Origin: an uncultured Clostridia bacterium
GTDB taxonomy: Bacteria; Bacillota; Clostridia; Christensenellales; UBA1242
NCBI GenBank assembly: GCA_944377485.1
Contig: CALWFB010000004.1
Coordinates: 1-64,000, forward strand
Length of the DNA: 64,000 nt
Reading direction: 5' to 3'
In this document: positions 17,088 through 25,090 of the stretch, in pieces
How positions within the stretch are numbered: the stretch's first letter is position 1
Layout: each line of letters begins with the position of its first letter
The notes under the pieces: generated by a model
Databases searched by the model: none
What the model was told of the DNA's origin: nothing
The model's input: the letters and a program-made list of their open reading frames with translations, nothing else
Made by a program: the position numbers and the translations under genes

Positions 17088-17402
17088 CTTATTTATAATC
17101 TCCATTGTGTTATTTGGATATTGTTTAACAAAATCTTGAATAACATCAAAAATAATTCTCCATTTGTAATCATCAAATGTTTTTTCTTGTTTTATTATTT
17201 CTAAATCAAAATTAATAAAAACATATTTAATATTTTTATCATTATTATACCACAAAAATTCATCTAGCATATCCGCATTATAATTTAAATTCTCATATGC
17301 TTTCCAATCTCCAAAACTTTTTCCATCTAAATCCTTATAGATTTGAACATAAAAGTCTTTATAACTTTCATACATTTGTTTATCAAAAATTATTTCTTTC
17401 AT
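17076..17402 (-). CDS. Barstar-family inhibitor (immunity/antitoxin)
   Basis: 108 residues, the size of barstar. A central YENLNYNADMLDEFLWY (about 36-52) matches the barstar helix region that plugs the barnase active site, with the typical Asn-Leu-Asp and aromatic pattern, followed by a beta strand (IKYVFINFDLEII) and a helix (IIFDVIQDFVKQYP). It starts 10 nt after the barnase-like gene with an AAGGAG site, the expected toxin-immunity pairing. It should bind and neutralise that RNase in the cytosol. Confidence 0.85.
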   Translation of the reverse strand: MKEIIFDKQMYESYKDFYVQIYKDLDGKSFGDWKAYENLNYNADMLDEFLWYNNDKNIKYVFINFDLEIIKQEKTFDDYKWRIIFDVIQDFVKQYPNNTMEIINKKSS

Positions 17403-17412
17403 AACAAACTCC

Positions 17413-17973
17413 TTATTTTATATAAATAAATTCACTTTCACCATGATTAATTGAATAAAACATTAAACCATCATTTGAATAATATAGTCTTTCACTATAT
17501 CTTAATCCACTTGAATAATCAACATCACATTCATACCAAATTCTTCCTTCTTTTTCTGGCAAATATCCTTCTCTATTATAAAATCTATTTCCGCCAATCA
17601 TTTTATTTGGAGCAAACTTTGATAAATCTTCACCTCTAGACCAGCCATATTTTTGTATTGCTTCTTCTTTTGTTATATAATAATCTGGCAATTTACCATA
17701 TACCTTTAAGTGGACATCCGGTGCTTGAAATCCTTTGTTTGATATACTTCCAGCAGGTTTTGTTTCAATGTCTTTATATTTACAATCACATCCAAAATGA
17801 GCAGGTAAAAACACTTCTTCACCATTTTTATAAATTTTTAAATTTCTTTTAGGGCAATCAATACAAGGATTTTTACAACTTCCAACATGAATATATTGTA
17901 AAAAATCTGCAGTTGATTTATTAAAATTAAAAATTTGTTTTACTTTATCTTTGATATTATCTAAAACACCCAT
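17413..17973 (-). CDS. Barnase-like ribonuclease with Cys-rich N-terminal domain (toxin)
   Basis: 186 residues. The C-terminal 100 residues match barnase closely: KLPDYYITKEEA, APNKMIGG, FYNREGYLP, SGLRYSERLYYS. The catalytic set is intact: Lys124, Glu148 (general base), Arg162 and His177 (general acid), so it should cleave RNA. The N-terminal 75 residues have no signal peptide but carry C33, C37, C40 and a PAHFGCDC motif resembling the Cys-rich linker of phage minor-head-protein-associated toxins. It therefore seems not to be secreted by the Sec route. The adjacent barstar gene supports a toxin-immunity module. It lies directly beyond ssrA, a common integration site. Confidence 0.85.
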   Translation of the reverse strand: MGVLDNIKDKVKQIFNFNKSTADFLQYIHVGSCKNPCIDCPKRNLKIYKNGEEVFLPAHFGCDCKYKDIETKPAGSISNKGFQAPDVHLKVYGKLPDYYITKEEAIQKYGWSRGEDLSKFAPNKMIGGNRFYNREGYLPEKEGRIWYECDVDYSSGLRYSERLYYSNDGLMFYSINHGESEFIYIK

Positions 17974-18056
17974 ATTATAACATATCTCCCAAATTTTTTA
18001 AAGATAATATCATATAAAATTTTGATTTAATCTAAAACCTTACATCAAGTCAAATA

Positions 18057-18085
18057 TTGATTAATTTAAAATGTTGTGCTATAAT
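18057..18085 (+). promoter_or_regulatory. Leaderless promoter of the orphan gene beside the toxin module
   Basis: TTGATT, 17 bp, TATAAT with TG extension (TGCTATAAT), 6 nt before the ATG at 18092. Confidence 0.8.
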
Positions 18086-18091
18086 GCTTTT

Positions 18092-18643
18092 ATGAAAAAA
18101 GAAAGATATGCTTATGTTGAATATAAAGATTGTTCATCAAAACTTTGGATTTATAAATGTGATGAGGGTTTTTCTGTTAATGACATTGTTGAAGCTCCAA
18201 CTTTTGATTATGCTTACAATAATATTGCGATTATTAAGAAAATTAAATATTTAACCGACAAACATTTACCAATTGATAAAGATAGAATTTTATCTATTTC
18301 AAACAAATTAAATAAACACGAGTTCGATAAATATTTTAATCCTTTAAGCTTTATGAAAAACTATATAAATAAAGAACATTTAAAAGAATGGACATTACCA
18401 AGCAAAAACAATTGGGTTGAATTTTATAACTCTACATTTGGTGGACAAATTAGTTATGAAGAAGATGGAGTTTTAATCTGCTCTTTAGGCAATTGCATAA
18501 ATGACGATTTTTTTGAAGAATACACTATAACGAGTCGTAAAAACTTACAAATAAAATTAAAATTTCTTAAAACCGCATTATCAGAATTGTATTACAACAT
18601 CATTAGCGAAGATCAATTTAAAGAGTTATTAGACATCGTTTAA
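18092..18643 (+). CDS. Hypothetical protein, 183 aa, leaderless
   Basis: Not recognised. The start at 18092 (MKKERYAYVEYKD) is set by the promoter, whose -10 box ends 6 nt earlier; the longer frame from 18071 would start inside the promoter. The protein is Lys-, Asn- and Tyr-rich with no signal peptide. It has a beta-rich N-terminal part (to about 60), a possible strand-helix middle, and a C-terminal helix (LKFLKTALSELYYNII). It is divergent from the barnase gene and may be cargo of the same islet. Confidence 0.6.
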   Translation: MKKERYAYVEYKDCSSKLWIYKCDEGFSVNDIVEAPTFDYAYNNIAIIKKIKYLTDKHLPIDKDRILSISNKLNKHEFDKYFNPLSFMKNYINKEHLKEWTLPSKNNWVEFYNSTFGGQISYEEDGVLICSLGNCINDDFFEEYTITSRKNLQIKLKFLKTALSELYYNIISEDQFKELLDIV

Positions 18644-18647
18644 TTAT

Positions 18648-18676
18648 TTTCGACTGACGTTAAACTTGCTCCACCA
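18648..18676 (+). pseudogene. Possible ssrA remnant or attachment-site scar
   Basis: Within 29 bp the DNA carries TTTCGACTGA, identical to the tmRNA 5' region (16699-16708), and CTCCACCA, identical to the tmRNA 3' end (17029-17036), in the same order and strand. The pair brackets, with ssrA, the barnase/barstar and orphan genes. This suggests an old duplication or integration at ssrA followed by deletion. The match is short, so chance is not excluded. Confidence 0.4.
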
Positions 18677-18705
18677 AAAAAAGCCACCCTCGATGGTGGT
18701 TTTTT
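18677..18705 (+). terminator. Intrinsic terminator after the orphan gene
   Basis: AAAAAGCCACC/GGTGGTTTTT stem with a T-run. Confidence 0.85.
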
Positions 18706-18757
18706 ATTATTTTTTATATATTCGAAAAAACTTTTTTATTTTATGAAAAGTATATTG

Positions 18758-19204
18758 TTAATCTTGCTTTTTACATTCTTTTTTGTTGAGATTGATGCTT
18801 TTGAGAACATATTCTACTCCATGTTCTCTAATTGTTTTACACAAATTATCTCTGCCTTGTTTTGATTCTTTTAACATTGTACGCACAAATGCGTATCTTG
18901 GAAGCCTAGAACCAACAATATCACTCAACTGTTCATCATCAATTGAATCATATTTCTTAATCAACAATTCTACTGCAATTCCAATACATATTTCGTCATT
19001 ATTAAATTCGGATTCTGCGAATTCTGACAATGAATCTAACTCCGCTGCATTAATAGTATTAAAAACTCTATTATATACAGAAAACTCTGAATCTTTTAAA
19101 TTCGATATATCTGGATTTATATTAAATTTTTCAATCCTATTCACGCAAGATTTTAATTCGTCTCTATAATATTTTTCCAACATTTTAGCAATAGCTCTTG
19201 ACAT
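18758..19204 (-). CDS. Hypothetical protein, 148 aa, acidic and helical
   Basis: Not recognised. It has no membrane segment, signal peptide or clear motif; composition is rich in Glu, Asp, Leu, Ser and Ile with a basic tail (LNKKECKKQD). Predicted helices run through most of it (MLEKYYRDELKSCVNRIEKF, AELDSLSEFAESEF). A strong AAGGAGAG site precedes the ATG. It lies next to smpB in the same orientation, 54 nt downstream of it, and could be cotranscribed. Confidence 0.6.
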   Translation of the reverse strand: MSRAIAKMLEKYYRDELKSCVNRIEKFNINPDISNLKDSEFSVYNRVFNTINAAELDSLSEFAESEFNNDEICIGIAVELLIKKYDSIDDEQLSDIVGSRLPRYAFVRTMLKESKQGRDNLCKTIREHGVEYVLKSINLNKKECKKQD

Positions 19205-19258
19205 AAACTCTCCTTAATTTTTGCAAGTATATCATAATTAAATTAGATGACAATAAGA

Positions 19259-19699
19259 TTAGGAAAAATTTTTCTTTTTATCTAATTCTCGTTTCTTAAT
19301 AGCTTCACGTTTGTCATACAATTTCTTACCTCGTGCAATTGCTATTTCTACTTTTAAATTACTTTTAACAAAATATGCCCTAGTAGGTACAATAGTTAAA
19401 TGTTCTGTTTCAACTTTTTTCTTTATTTTTTCAATTTCTTGTTTGTGTAATAAAAGTTTTCTATCTCTTCTAGTCATCTCATGATTGCTGCTTGAATCAA
19501 ATGAATTTGCATATTCCTTTATATAACTATTTCTCAAAAAACATTCATCGTTTTTAATGAAACCATAACAATCATTAATAGAAAAATGCCCTAATCTAAC
19601 TGATTTGATTTCATCACCTGTTAGGACTATTCCTGCTTCAAACTTATCTAATAATTCATATTCAAATTTTGCTCTTCTATTTTCTGCAACCAATTTCAT
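19259..19699 (-). CDS. smpB: SsrA-binding protein SmpB
   Basis: SmpB binds tmRNA and delivers it to stalled ribosomes. In 146 residues it has the family start ENRRAKFEYELLDKFEAGI, VLTGDEIKSVRLG, YIKEYAN, and the LLLHKQEIEKIKKKVETEHLTIVPT block, ending in the basic tail (GKKLYDKREAIKKRE) that probes the empty mRNA channel. There is no Shine-Dalgarno site: TATAAT ends 6 nt before the ATG, so the mRNA is predicted leaderless. It clusters with rnr and ssrA as in many Bacillota. Confidence 0.97.
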   Translation of the reverse strand: MKLVAENRRAKFEYELLDKFEAGIVLTGDEIKSVRLGHFSINDCYGFIKNDECFLRNSYIKEYANSFDSSSNHEMTRRDRKLLLHKQEIEKIKKKVETEHLTIVPTRAYFVKSNLKVEIAIARGKKLYDKREAIKKRELDKKKNFS

Positions 19700-19705
19700 A
19701 CAAAT

Positions 19706-19735
19706 ATTATATCATAATTTTAAACACTTTGTAAA
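19706..19735 (-). promoter_or_regulatory. Leaderless promoter of smpB
   Basis: TTTACA (19735-19730), 18 bp, TATAAT (19711-19706) with TG extension; 6 nt to the ATG. Confidence 0.75.
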
Positions 19736-19790
19736 TTATAATTATTAATCTAAAAATATTTTAATTGATAAAATAATTAAAATATTAAAA

Positions 19791-19816
19791 AATATTCTAA
19801 AATTAATTAGAATATT
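19791..19816 (-). terminator. AU-only terminator after rnr
   Basis: AATATTCTAA/TTAGAATATT stem followed on the minus strand by a T-run. The stem has only two G-C pairs; the surrounding 19700-19878 is otherwise featureless AT-rich DNA. Confidence 0.5.
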
Positions 19817-19878
19817 TATTTTTATAATAATAATTTATATTTATTTTAATATTTTATTAATTTTTTTATAAATTAATA

Positions 19879-22089
19879 TTATCTTTTTTTTCTTTTATTT
19901 TTGTTTGATTTAGATTTTGTAGTTTTAGATATCTTTCTTGTCTGTTTTTTTGTCCTATTATCCTTTTTCTTTATGACAAAACTTCCTAATGTATTTTTCT
20001 CTACTCCTACCAATTCAAAATCAATTTGCCTTAGTTTTGTATTTGCGTTGGCAACAATCACTTTTAATGTATCTCCAATTGTATAATGATGATTATTTCC
20101 TTTAAGAGTCATAGACATGTCATCATATTCATATTCATCACTTGGAAGATATTCTAATCTCACCAAACCTTCTACTCCATTTTCTAGTTCAACAAAAATA
20201 CCAAACTCTTGTACCCCAGAAACAGTGCCAACAAATTGCTCTCCTATGAACTTAGTCATATATACAGCTTTCTTATAATCGTCAACTTCTCTTTCTGCTT
20301 CATCTGCTGTTTTTTCTGTTTCACTCGACTGTTCGCTCGCTTGTGCCACAATAGGTGTATACTTTAATTTTAAATTTTGAATTGGAACACCACGCAAATG
20401 ATTTTTAATAATTCTATGAATTAACAAATCTGGATATCTTCTAATTGGACTAGTAAAGTGGCAGTAATACTCACTTGCTAAGCCAAAATGCCCTAAGCAT
20501 GTAGGTGTATATCTAGCTTTCATCATCGAACGTAAAATTAACTTTGTCAAAGTGGTTTCATTTGTTTTTCCCTTGATTAATTCAATTATTTTTTGATAAC
20601 TTGCCGGCACATCTCCGTCAATCTGCAATTGATTAGCTACCCCCATATTTTTTAACATATTTGATAGCCTTAACACTTTTTCACTATCTGGTTTTTCATG
20701 CACACGATATACAAAAGGTATTTTTAAATCAAAATACGTCTTTGCAACACATTCATTTGTTAAAATCATTAAACTTTCGATTATTTCATGTGCTTCATCT
20801 TGCACTCTTTTTTCTATGCTGACTATTTCACCAGAAGCATTCTCCAAAATATAAGGTTCTGGAATATCCATTCTTATCTCGCCGCGAGCATGACGTTTCA
20901 TTAGCAATTTTTTAGAAATTTCTTGATAACATAAAATATCATCATAAACATCGTGATATTTTTCTATTAAGAAATTATCTCCCTCTAAAATATTTTTAAT
21001 TTCAGTATATGTCATTCTATGATTACTATGGATTATTCCTTCAACTATTCTATGTTTTAAAACATTGCAATCTTTATCCAAATCAATGATTACACTTAAT
21101 ACAAGTCTATCTTTACCCTCGCTAAGTGAGCATACTCCATTTGACAACTCTTTTGGAAGCATTGGTATAACCTGGTTTGAAAAATACACACTTGTTCCTC
21201 GTCGATATGCTTCCTTATCCAAATAAGAATTTTCTTTCACATAATCAGAGACATCTGCAATATGAACTGATAATCTATATCCTCCATTATCAATGCGTTC
21301 CACAGCTATTGCATCGTCAAAATCTCGTGCATCTTCTCCGTCTATTGTAATCACTCGTTGAGAAGTAAAATCTTCTCTATTTTTATATTGGCTCTTATCA
21401 ACAGTTTGCGAAATTGAACGTGCCTCTTTTAAAGTATTAGGGTCAAATTGTTCTATTAGATTAAATGACCTAATAATTGATAGTTGCTCCGCTTTTGGAG
21501 TGTTTGCAAGACCTAATATTTCCACCACCTTTCCACGAACTTCTTTGCTGTCCATTGAATCCATGTCAAGTTCAACCCATACTTTTTCATTGTTCTTCGC
21601 ATTCTTGCTGTCATTTTTTAGAATTCTAATTTGAGGTAATTTATCATCATCTGGGAATACAACATTTTTGCTTTTACCCTCAATATAGGTTCCCACTATA
21701 TGCGTAGTATTGTGACGTAAAACTTTCACAACCTTTCCTTCAATCTCCTCATCTGATTTACGATTGATAATTTCTACCAAGCAATCATCTCCATCGTATG
21801 CACCATTTATTGCAAATGCAGGAATAAAAAAATCTGGATAACCTTCCACATTTGCAAATCCATAGCCTTTTCTATTTAAAGTAATTTTTGCCTTAAAAAA
21901 TCCTTTATCCGCTGAAATAGAAATCTTCTTTTCATCATCTAAAAAGAGACTTCCGTCATGAATAAGCGAATTGATTTCATTTTTTAAATCAATTACAGAC
22001 TCTCCTGTCAATTTTGATAATGCCTTAGCAAGTGCATCAATTTTTAAATATATAAGATTGTTTTCTCTAATAAGTTTAACTATGTCCAT
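19879..22089 (-). CDS. rnr: Ribonuclease R
   Basis: A processive 3'-5' exoribonuclease that degrades structured and tmRNA-tagged messages. In 736 residues: N-terminal helix-turn-helix-like segment (about 1-60), two cold-shock domains (about 65-220), the RNB catalytic domain with DGEDARDFDDAIAVE (the Asp cluster binding two metals), HIADVSDYV and TSPIRRYPDLLIHR, an S1 domain (GTVSGVQEFGIFVELENGVE, about 620-690) and a Lys-rich tail. It has no Shine-Dalgarno site; the -10 box ends 6 nt before the ATG, so a leaderless transcript is predicted. Confidence 0.95.
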   Translation of the reverse strand: MDIVKLIRENNLIYLKIDALAKALSKLTGESVIDLKNEINSLIHDGSLFLDDEKKISISADKGFFKAKITLNRKGYGFANVEGYPDFFIPAFAINGAYDGDDCLVEIINRKSDEEIEGKVVKVLRHNTTHIVGTYIEGKSKNVVFPDDDKLPQIRILKNDSKNAKNNEKVWVELDMDSMDSKEVRGKVVEILGLANTPKAEQLSIIRSFNLIEQFDPNTLKEARSISQTVDKSQYKNREDFTSQRVITIDGEDARDFDDAIAVERIDNGGYRLSVHIADVSDYVKENSYLDKEAYRRGTSVYFSNQVIPMLPKELSNGVCSLSEGKDRLVLSVIIDLDKDCNVLKHRIVEGIIHSNHRMTYTEIKNILEGDNFLIEKYHDVYDDILCYQEISKKLLMKRHARGEIRMDIPEPYILENASGEIVSIEKRVQDEAHEIIESLMILTNECVAKTYFDLKIPFVYRVHEKPDSEKVLRLSNMLKNMGVANQLQIDGDVPASYQKIIELIKGKTNETTLTKLILRSMMKARYTPTCLGHFGLASEYYCHFTSPIRRYPDLLIHRIIKNHLRGVPIQNLKLKYTPIVAQASEQSSETEKTADEAEREVDDYKKAVYMTKFIGEQFVGTVSGVQEFGIFVELENGVEGLVRLEYLPSDEYEYDDMSMTLKGNNHHYTIGDTLKVIVANANTKLRQIDFELVGVEKNTLGSFVIKKKDNRTKKQTRKISKTTKSKSNKNKRKKR

Positions 22090-22095
22090 ATAATT

Positions 22096-22124
22096 ATTTT
22101 AACAATTAATTCAATAAATAACAA
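22096..22124 (-). promoter_or_regulatory. Leaderless promoter of rnr
   Basis: TTGTTA, 17 bp, TAAAAT with TG extension (TGTTAAAAT); 6 nt to the ATG. Confidence 0.65.
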
Positions 22125-22219
22125 ATCATATCAAACAAAAAACAAAAAAAATAGATAATTTTAATATAAACTATATAAATTATCTATTAAAATCAAATTG
22201 AAATAAATGTTTTAGCATT

Positions 22220-22522
22220 TTAATAAAGTTTAGGTATTTTCATAAATACAAAGTACAATATACTAAACAATACAATTAAACCAACAGTTATATAAATCAA
22301 TCTAGTAATTCTGCCTTCACGAGAACCAGATTTGTTTTGTGCATAATAACTATCTTGATTTCCTGTAATAACATTATTAGTATTGCTTCCACCTGTTATT
22401 TGCATGAATACCAAAACTACTAAAATTAATGCCAACAATGCTAACAATACTAAGCATATACGTTCAAATATAGGAAAAGTTCTACTCATCCATGCTGGAA
22501 CTGTTGCCAATAAAAAATTCAT
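22220..22522 (-). CDS. secG: Protein translocase subunit SecG
   Basis: A small partner of SecYE in protein export. 100 residues: the first membrane helix (about 20-42, LLALLALILVVLVFMQITGG), a polar loop with GGSNTNNV, and the second helix (about 72-95). The motif QITGGSNT-N matches the SecG pattern after the first helix. GGAGG lies upstream. It sits between a small membrane gene and rnr, the usual secG-rnr-smpB context. Confidence 0.85.
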   Translation of the reverse strand: MNFLLATVPAWMSRTFPIFERICLVLLALLALILVVLVFMQITGGSNTNNVITGNQDSYYAQNKSGSREGRITRLIYITVGLIVLFSILYFVFMKIPKLY

Positions 22523-22582
22523 ATTTCCTCCAAATGCTTAAATAGTATAACATAAATTACTATTATTTACAAGTCTTTTTTA

Positions 22583-22807
22583 TTATTTTCTAATATAAGT
22601 GAGCCAAACAAGAAGTGCAAATAGCAATACAGCCAAAATCATCATACTAACCTTGACAAATTTTTTGTTGGCTTTACTATTCTCTTTAAAGAAAGTCATA
22701 ACACACAATAGAATTGCTGCAAGCAAAACTAGCCATATGGCAATAAACCAACCTTTGCTCATCTCCTGTATAAAATTAATAAATTGATAATAATAACTTT
22801 TTAACAT
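22583..22807 (-). CDS. Small membrane protein, 74 aa
   Basis: Not recognised. It has two predicted membrane helices (about 20-40 and 52-72) joined by a basic loop (FFKENSKANKKFVK), so the loop is probably cytosolic. AAGGGA precedes the ATG. It lies between gpmI and secG on the same strand, 85 and 60 nt from each, and may be cotranscribed with either. Confidence 0.6.
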   Translation of the reverse strand: MLKSYYYQFINFIQEMSKGWFIAIWLVLLAAILLCVMTFFKENSKANKKFVKVSMMILAVLLFALLVWLTYIRK

Positions 22808-22892
22808 AATTTTCCCTTAACGTTAATTTTAATATCAAACGAATCTAATATTATTAGAATTTTAACAAAAAGTTAAAGGAATGTCAAGGCGA

Positions 22893-24380
22893 TTATAATA
22901 GCAAACTCTTTCCTGTAAAACTTTTATTTGGTTTTAATTGCAATAAATTTAAAAATGTAGGTGCAACGTCTTTCAATTCACCATACTTTTTGAATTTGTA
23001 TTTTTTATCCTTTTCTACTGCTAGACAAAATACTCTATTGAAAGTATGTGCTGTGTGTGGTTCTCCCGAAATTGTACGCATCATTTCACTATTGCCATGG
23101 TCGGCAGTTATTAATAAAAAATATCCTGTTTTCTTTGCGTATTCTACTACCTTTTTTACACATCTGTCTAGTTCCTCTAATGCTTCAACAGTCGCTTCAT
23201 AATTTCCAGTATGTCCAAGCATATCAGGATTTGAGTAATTAACAATTATAGCATCATAATTTTTATCCATAGCTTTTATTATCTCTTTTGTGATTTCTCC
23301 TGCTCTCATTTTAGGAGTTTTGCTAAAATTATCAACTTTTATAGTAGGAATATGAACTCTATCTTCGTTTTCAAATGGTTCTTCTCTTCCGCCATTTAAA
23401 AAGTAAGTGACATGTGCATACTTGGTGGTTTCGCTGATTTTTATTTGCTTTTTCCCTTGTTTTGATAGATATTCACTCAAAGTATTTTTTACAATTTTGG
23501 GTTGATACAAAACAGTTGTTTTAGCTGTACTAACACTTGACATTGTTATGATATTATGACTTAATTCGTATGTTTTCATCACAATTTGTCTCAATCTATC
23601 TTCTCTAAAATTGAAAAAGAATATCAAATCATCTTTTTTCAATTCAGAACTTTGTTTTGTATCAATATGAATTGGATTAATATATTCGTCTGTGTTCCCT
23701 GACAAATGCTCTTTTTTTAAATAATTTTCAATTTCATTACTTTTTATATTAGATATTTTTTTATCTAAATTAAACATAGTATGCACAGCTAAATCCGTTC
23801 TATCCATGTTATTCTCTCTATCCATTGCATAGAATCGCCCCATTACACTAGCAATTTCTACATTTGTCATATTTTTAATGCATTTCTGCAACTCTTTTAA
23901 ATATTTAAGGCTATCTTCTCCTCCCGAATCTCTACCATCTGTAATAAAATGAATAAAAATGTTTTTGGCATACTTATTAAACATCTTTAATATTTCATAT
24001 GCATGATTTATATCACTATGAATATTTTTATCACTCATTAAACCAATCAAGTGAAGATTCCCATGTGTTGCTTTTAATTTATCTCTTTTATTTAAAAGTT
24101 TATTATTTTTTTGAAATATGCCTATTTTAATGTCATCATGAATTTTTTTTGCAGTGGACGGTACAATTCTTCCTGCTCCAATTGTAGTGTGTCCTACTTC
24201 ACTCCCTCCCAATTCTCCGTTAAACAGACCAACCGCTTCACTATCGGTCTTTAAAAGAGAATAACTATTTTTTTTCAATTCATTAAGAGTAGGAGTATTA
24301 GCATTCTTCACTGCATTATAAAGCCCGGATTTTCCTTCTCCGTAGCCATCTAAAATCATCAAAATACCCTTTCTACTCAT
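22893..24380 (-). CDS. gpmI: 2,3-bisphosphoglycerate-independent phosphoglycerate mutase
   Basis: It interconverts 3- and 2-phosphoglycerate using two Mn ions. The 495-residue protein has the metal site MILDGYG, the nucleophile loop GGSEVGHTTIGAGR, HFITDGRDS, FFNFREDRLRQI and the C-terminal metal-binding TADHGNSEMM with GEPHTAHT. The start follows AAAGGAA and overlaps the tpiA stop region by 8 nt, which suggests translational coupling. It is the third gene of a pgk-tpiA-gpmI operon. Confidence 0.95.
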   Translation of the reverse strand: MSRKGILMILDGYGEGKSGLYNAVKNANTPTLNELKKNSYSLLKTDSEAVGLFNGELGGSEVGHTTIGAGRIVPSTAKKIHDDIKIGIFQKNNKLLNKRDKLKATHGNLHLIGLMSDKNIHSDINHAYEILKMFNKYAKNIFIHFITDGRDSGGEDSLKYLKELQKCIKNMTNVEIASVMGRFYAMDRENNMDRTDLAVHTMFNLDKKISNIKSNEIENYLKKEHLSGNTDEYINPIHIDTKQSSELKKDDLIFFFNFREDRLRQIVMKTYELSHNIITMSSVSTAKTTVLYQPKIVKNTLSEYLSKQGKKQIKISETTKYAHVTYFLNGGREEPFENEDRVHIPTIKVDNFSKTPKMRAGEITKEIIKAMDKNYDAIIVNYSNPDMLGHTGNYEATVEALEELDRCVKKVVEYAKKTGYFLLITADHGNSEMMRTISGEPHTAHTFNRVFCLAVEKDKKYKFKKYGELKDVAPTFLNLLQLKPNKSFTGKSLLL

Positions 24381-25083
24381 TGTCTATTCCTTTTACAATT
24401 TCAATAAATTCTTTAATTCTTAAAGACACTCCACCAAGTAAAAATCCATCAATATCTGCATCACTTATCATTTTGTAGTTATCAATACCCACACTTCCAC
24501 CATACAAAATGCTCGAATCTGTATATCCTAATTTTTCTAGATGAGCTTTTATCATTCTTGTCATTTTGTTTATTCTATTGACTGCGGGCAATTTCCCTGT
24601 GCCTATTGCCCATACAGGTTCGTATGCAATGATTGGAATAATATTATTATCAATATTTTTTAATGCATAATTAATTTGCTCTAAAACAATATCTAATTTA
24701 TCAGATTTCTTTTCTTCTCCTACGCAAATTATTGGCTTTAATTTATTATTTAAACAAATATTTATTTTTTGATTAATCTGTTCATCAGTTTCTCCAATCT
24801 TTCTGCGTTCACTATGTCCAATAATCACATACTTTACGCCAAATTCTAATAGCATTTTAGGACTAATTTGTCCAGTAGATTTTGAGTTTTCTTGATTAGT
24901 TATATCTTGACAACCTAGCTCAACATTTTTGTTTTTTAGATTAAATTCGTCAAGATAAACAAAAGGTGGACACAAAACAATTTTTGTGTCCCTAACTTTT
25001 ACTTTATTGACTTCTTTTATTATTTTAGCGAACAATTTCTTGTCGCCATTCATTTTATAATTTGCGACTATTAATCTTCGCAT
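24373..25083 (-). CDS. tpiA: Triosephosphate isomerase
   Basis: It interconverts glyceraldehyde 3-phosphate and dihydroxyacetone phosphate. 236 residues from MRRLIVANYKMNG (catalytic Lys10), with VIIGHSERR (catalytic His), YEPVWAIGTG (catalytic Glu) and YGGSV and GFLLGGVSL phosphate-binding loops. The start at 25083 has AGGAG upstream; the longer frame reads back into pgk. It starts 7 nt after the pgk stop. Confidence 0.95.
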   Translation of the reverse strand: MRRLIVANYKMNGDKKLFAKIIKEVNKVKVRDTKIVLCPPFVYLDEFNLKNKNVELGCQDITNQENSKSTGQISPKMLLEFGVKYVIIGHSERRKIGETDEQINQKINICLNNKLKPIICVGEEKKSDKLDIVLEQINYALKNIDNNIIPIIAYEPVWAIGTGKLPAVNRINKMTRMIKAHLEKLGYTDSSILYGGSVGIDNYKMISDADIDGFLLGGVSLRIKEFIEIVKGIDNE

Positions 25084-25090
25084 AACACTC

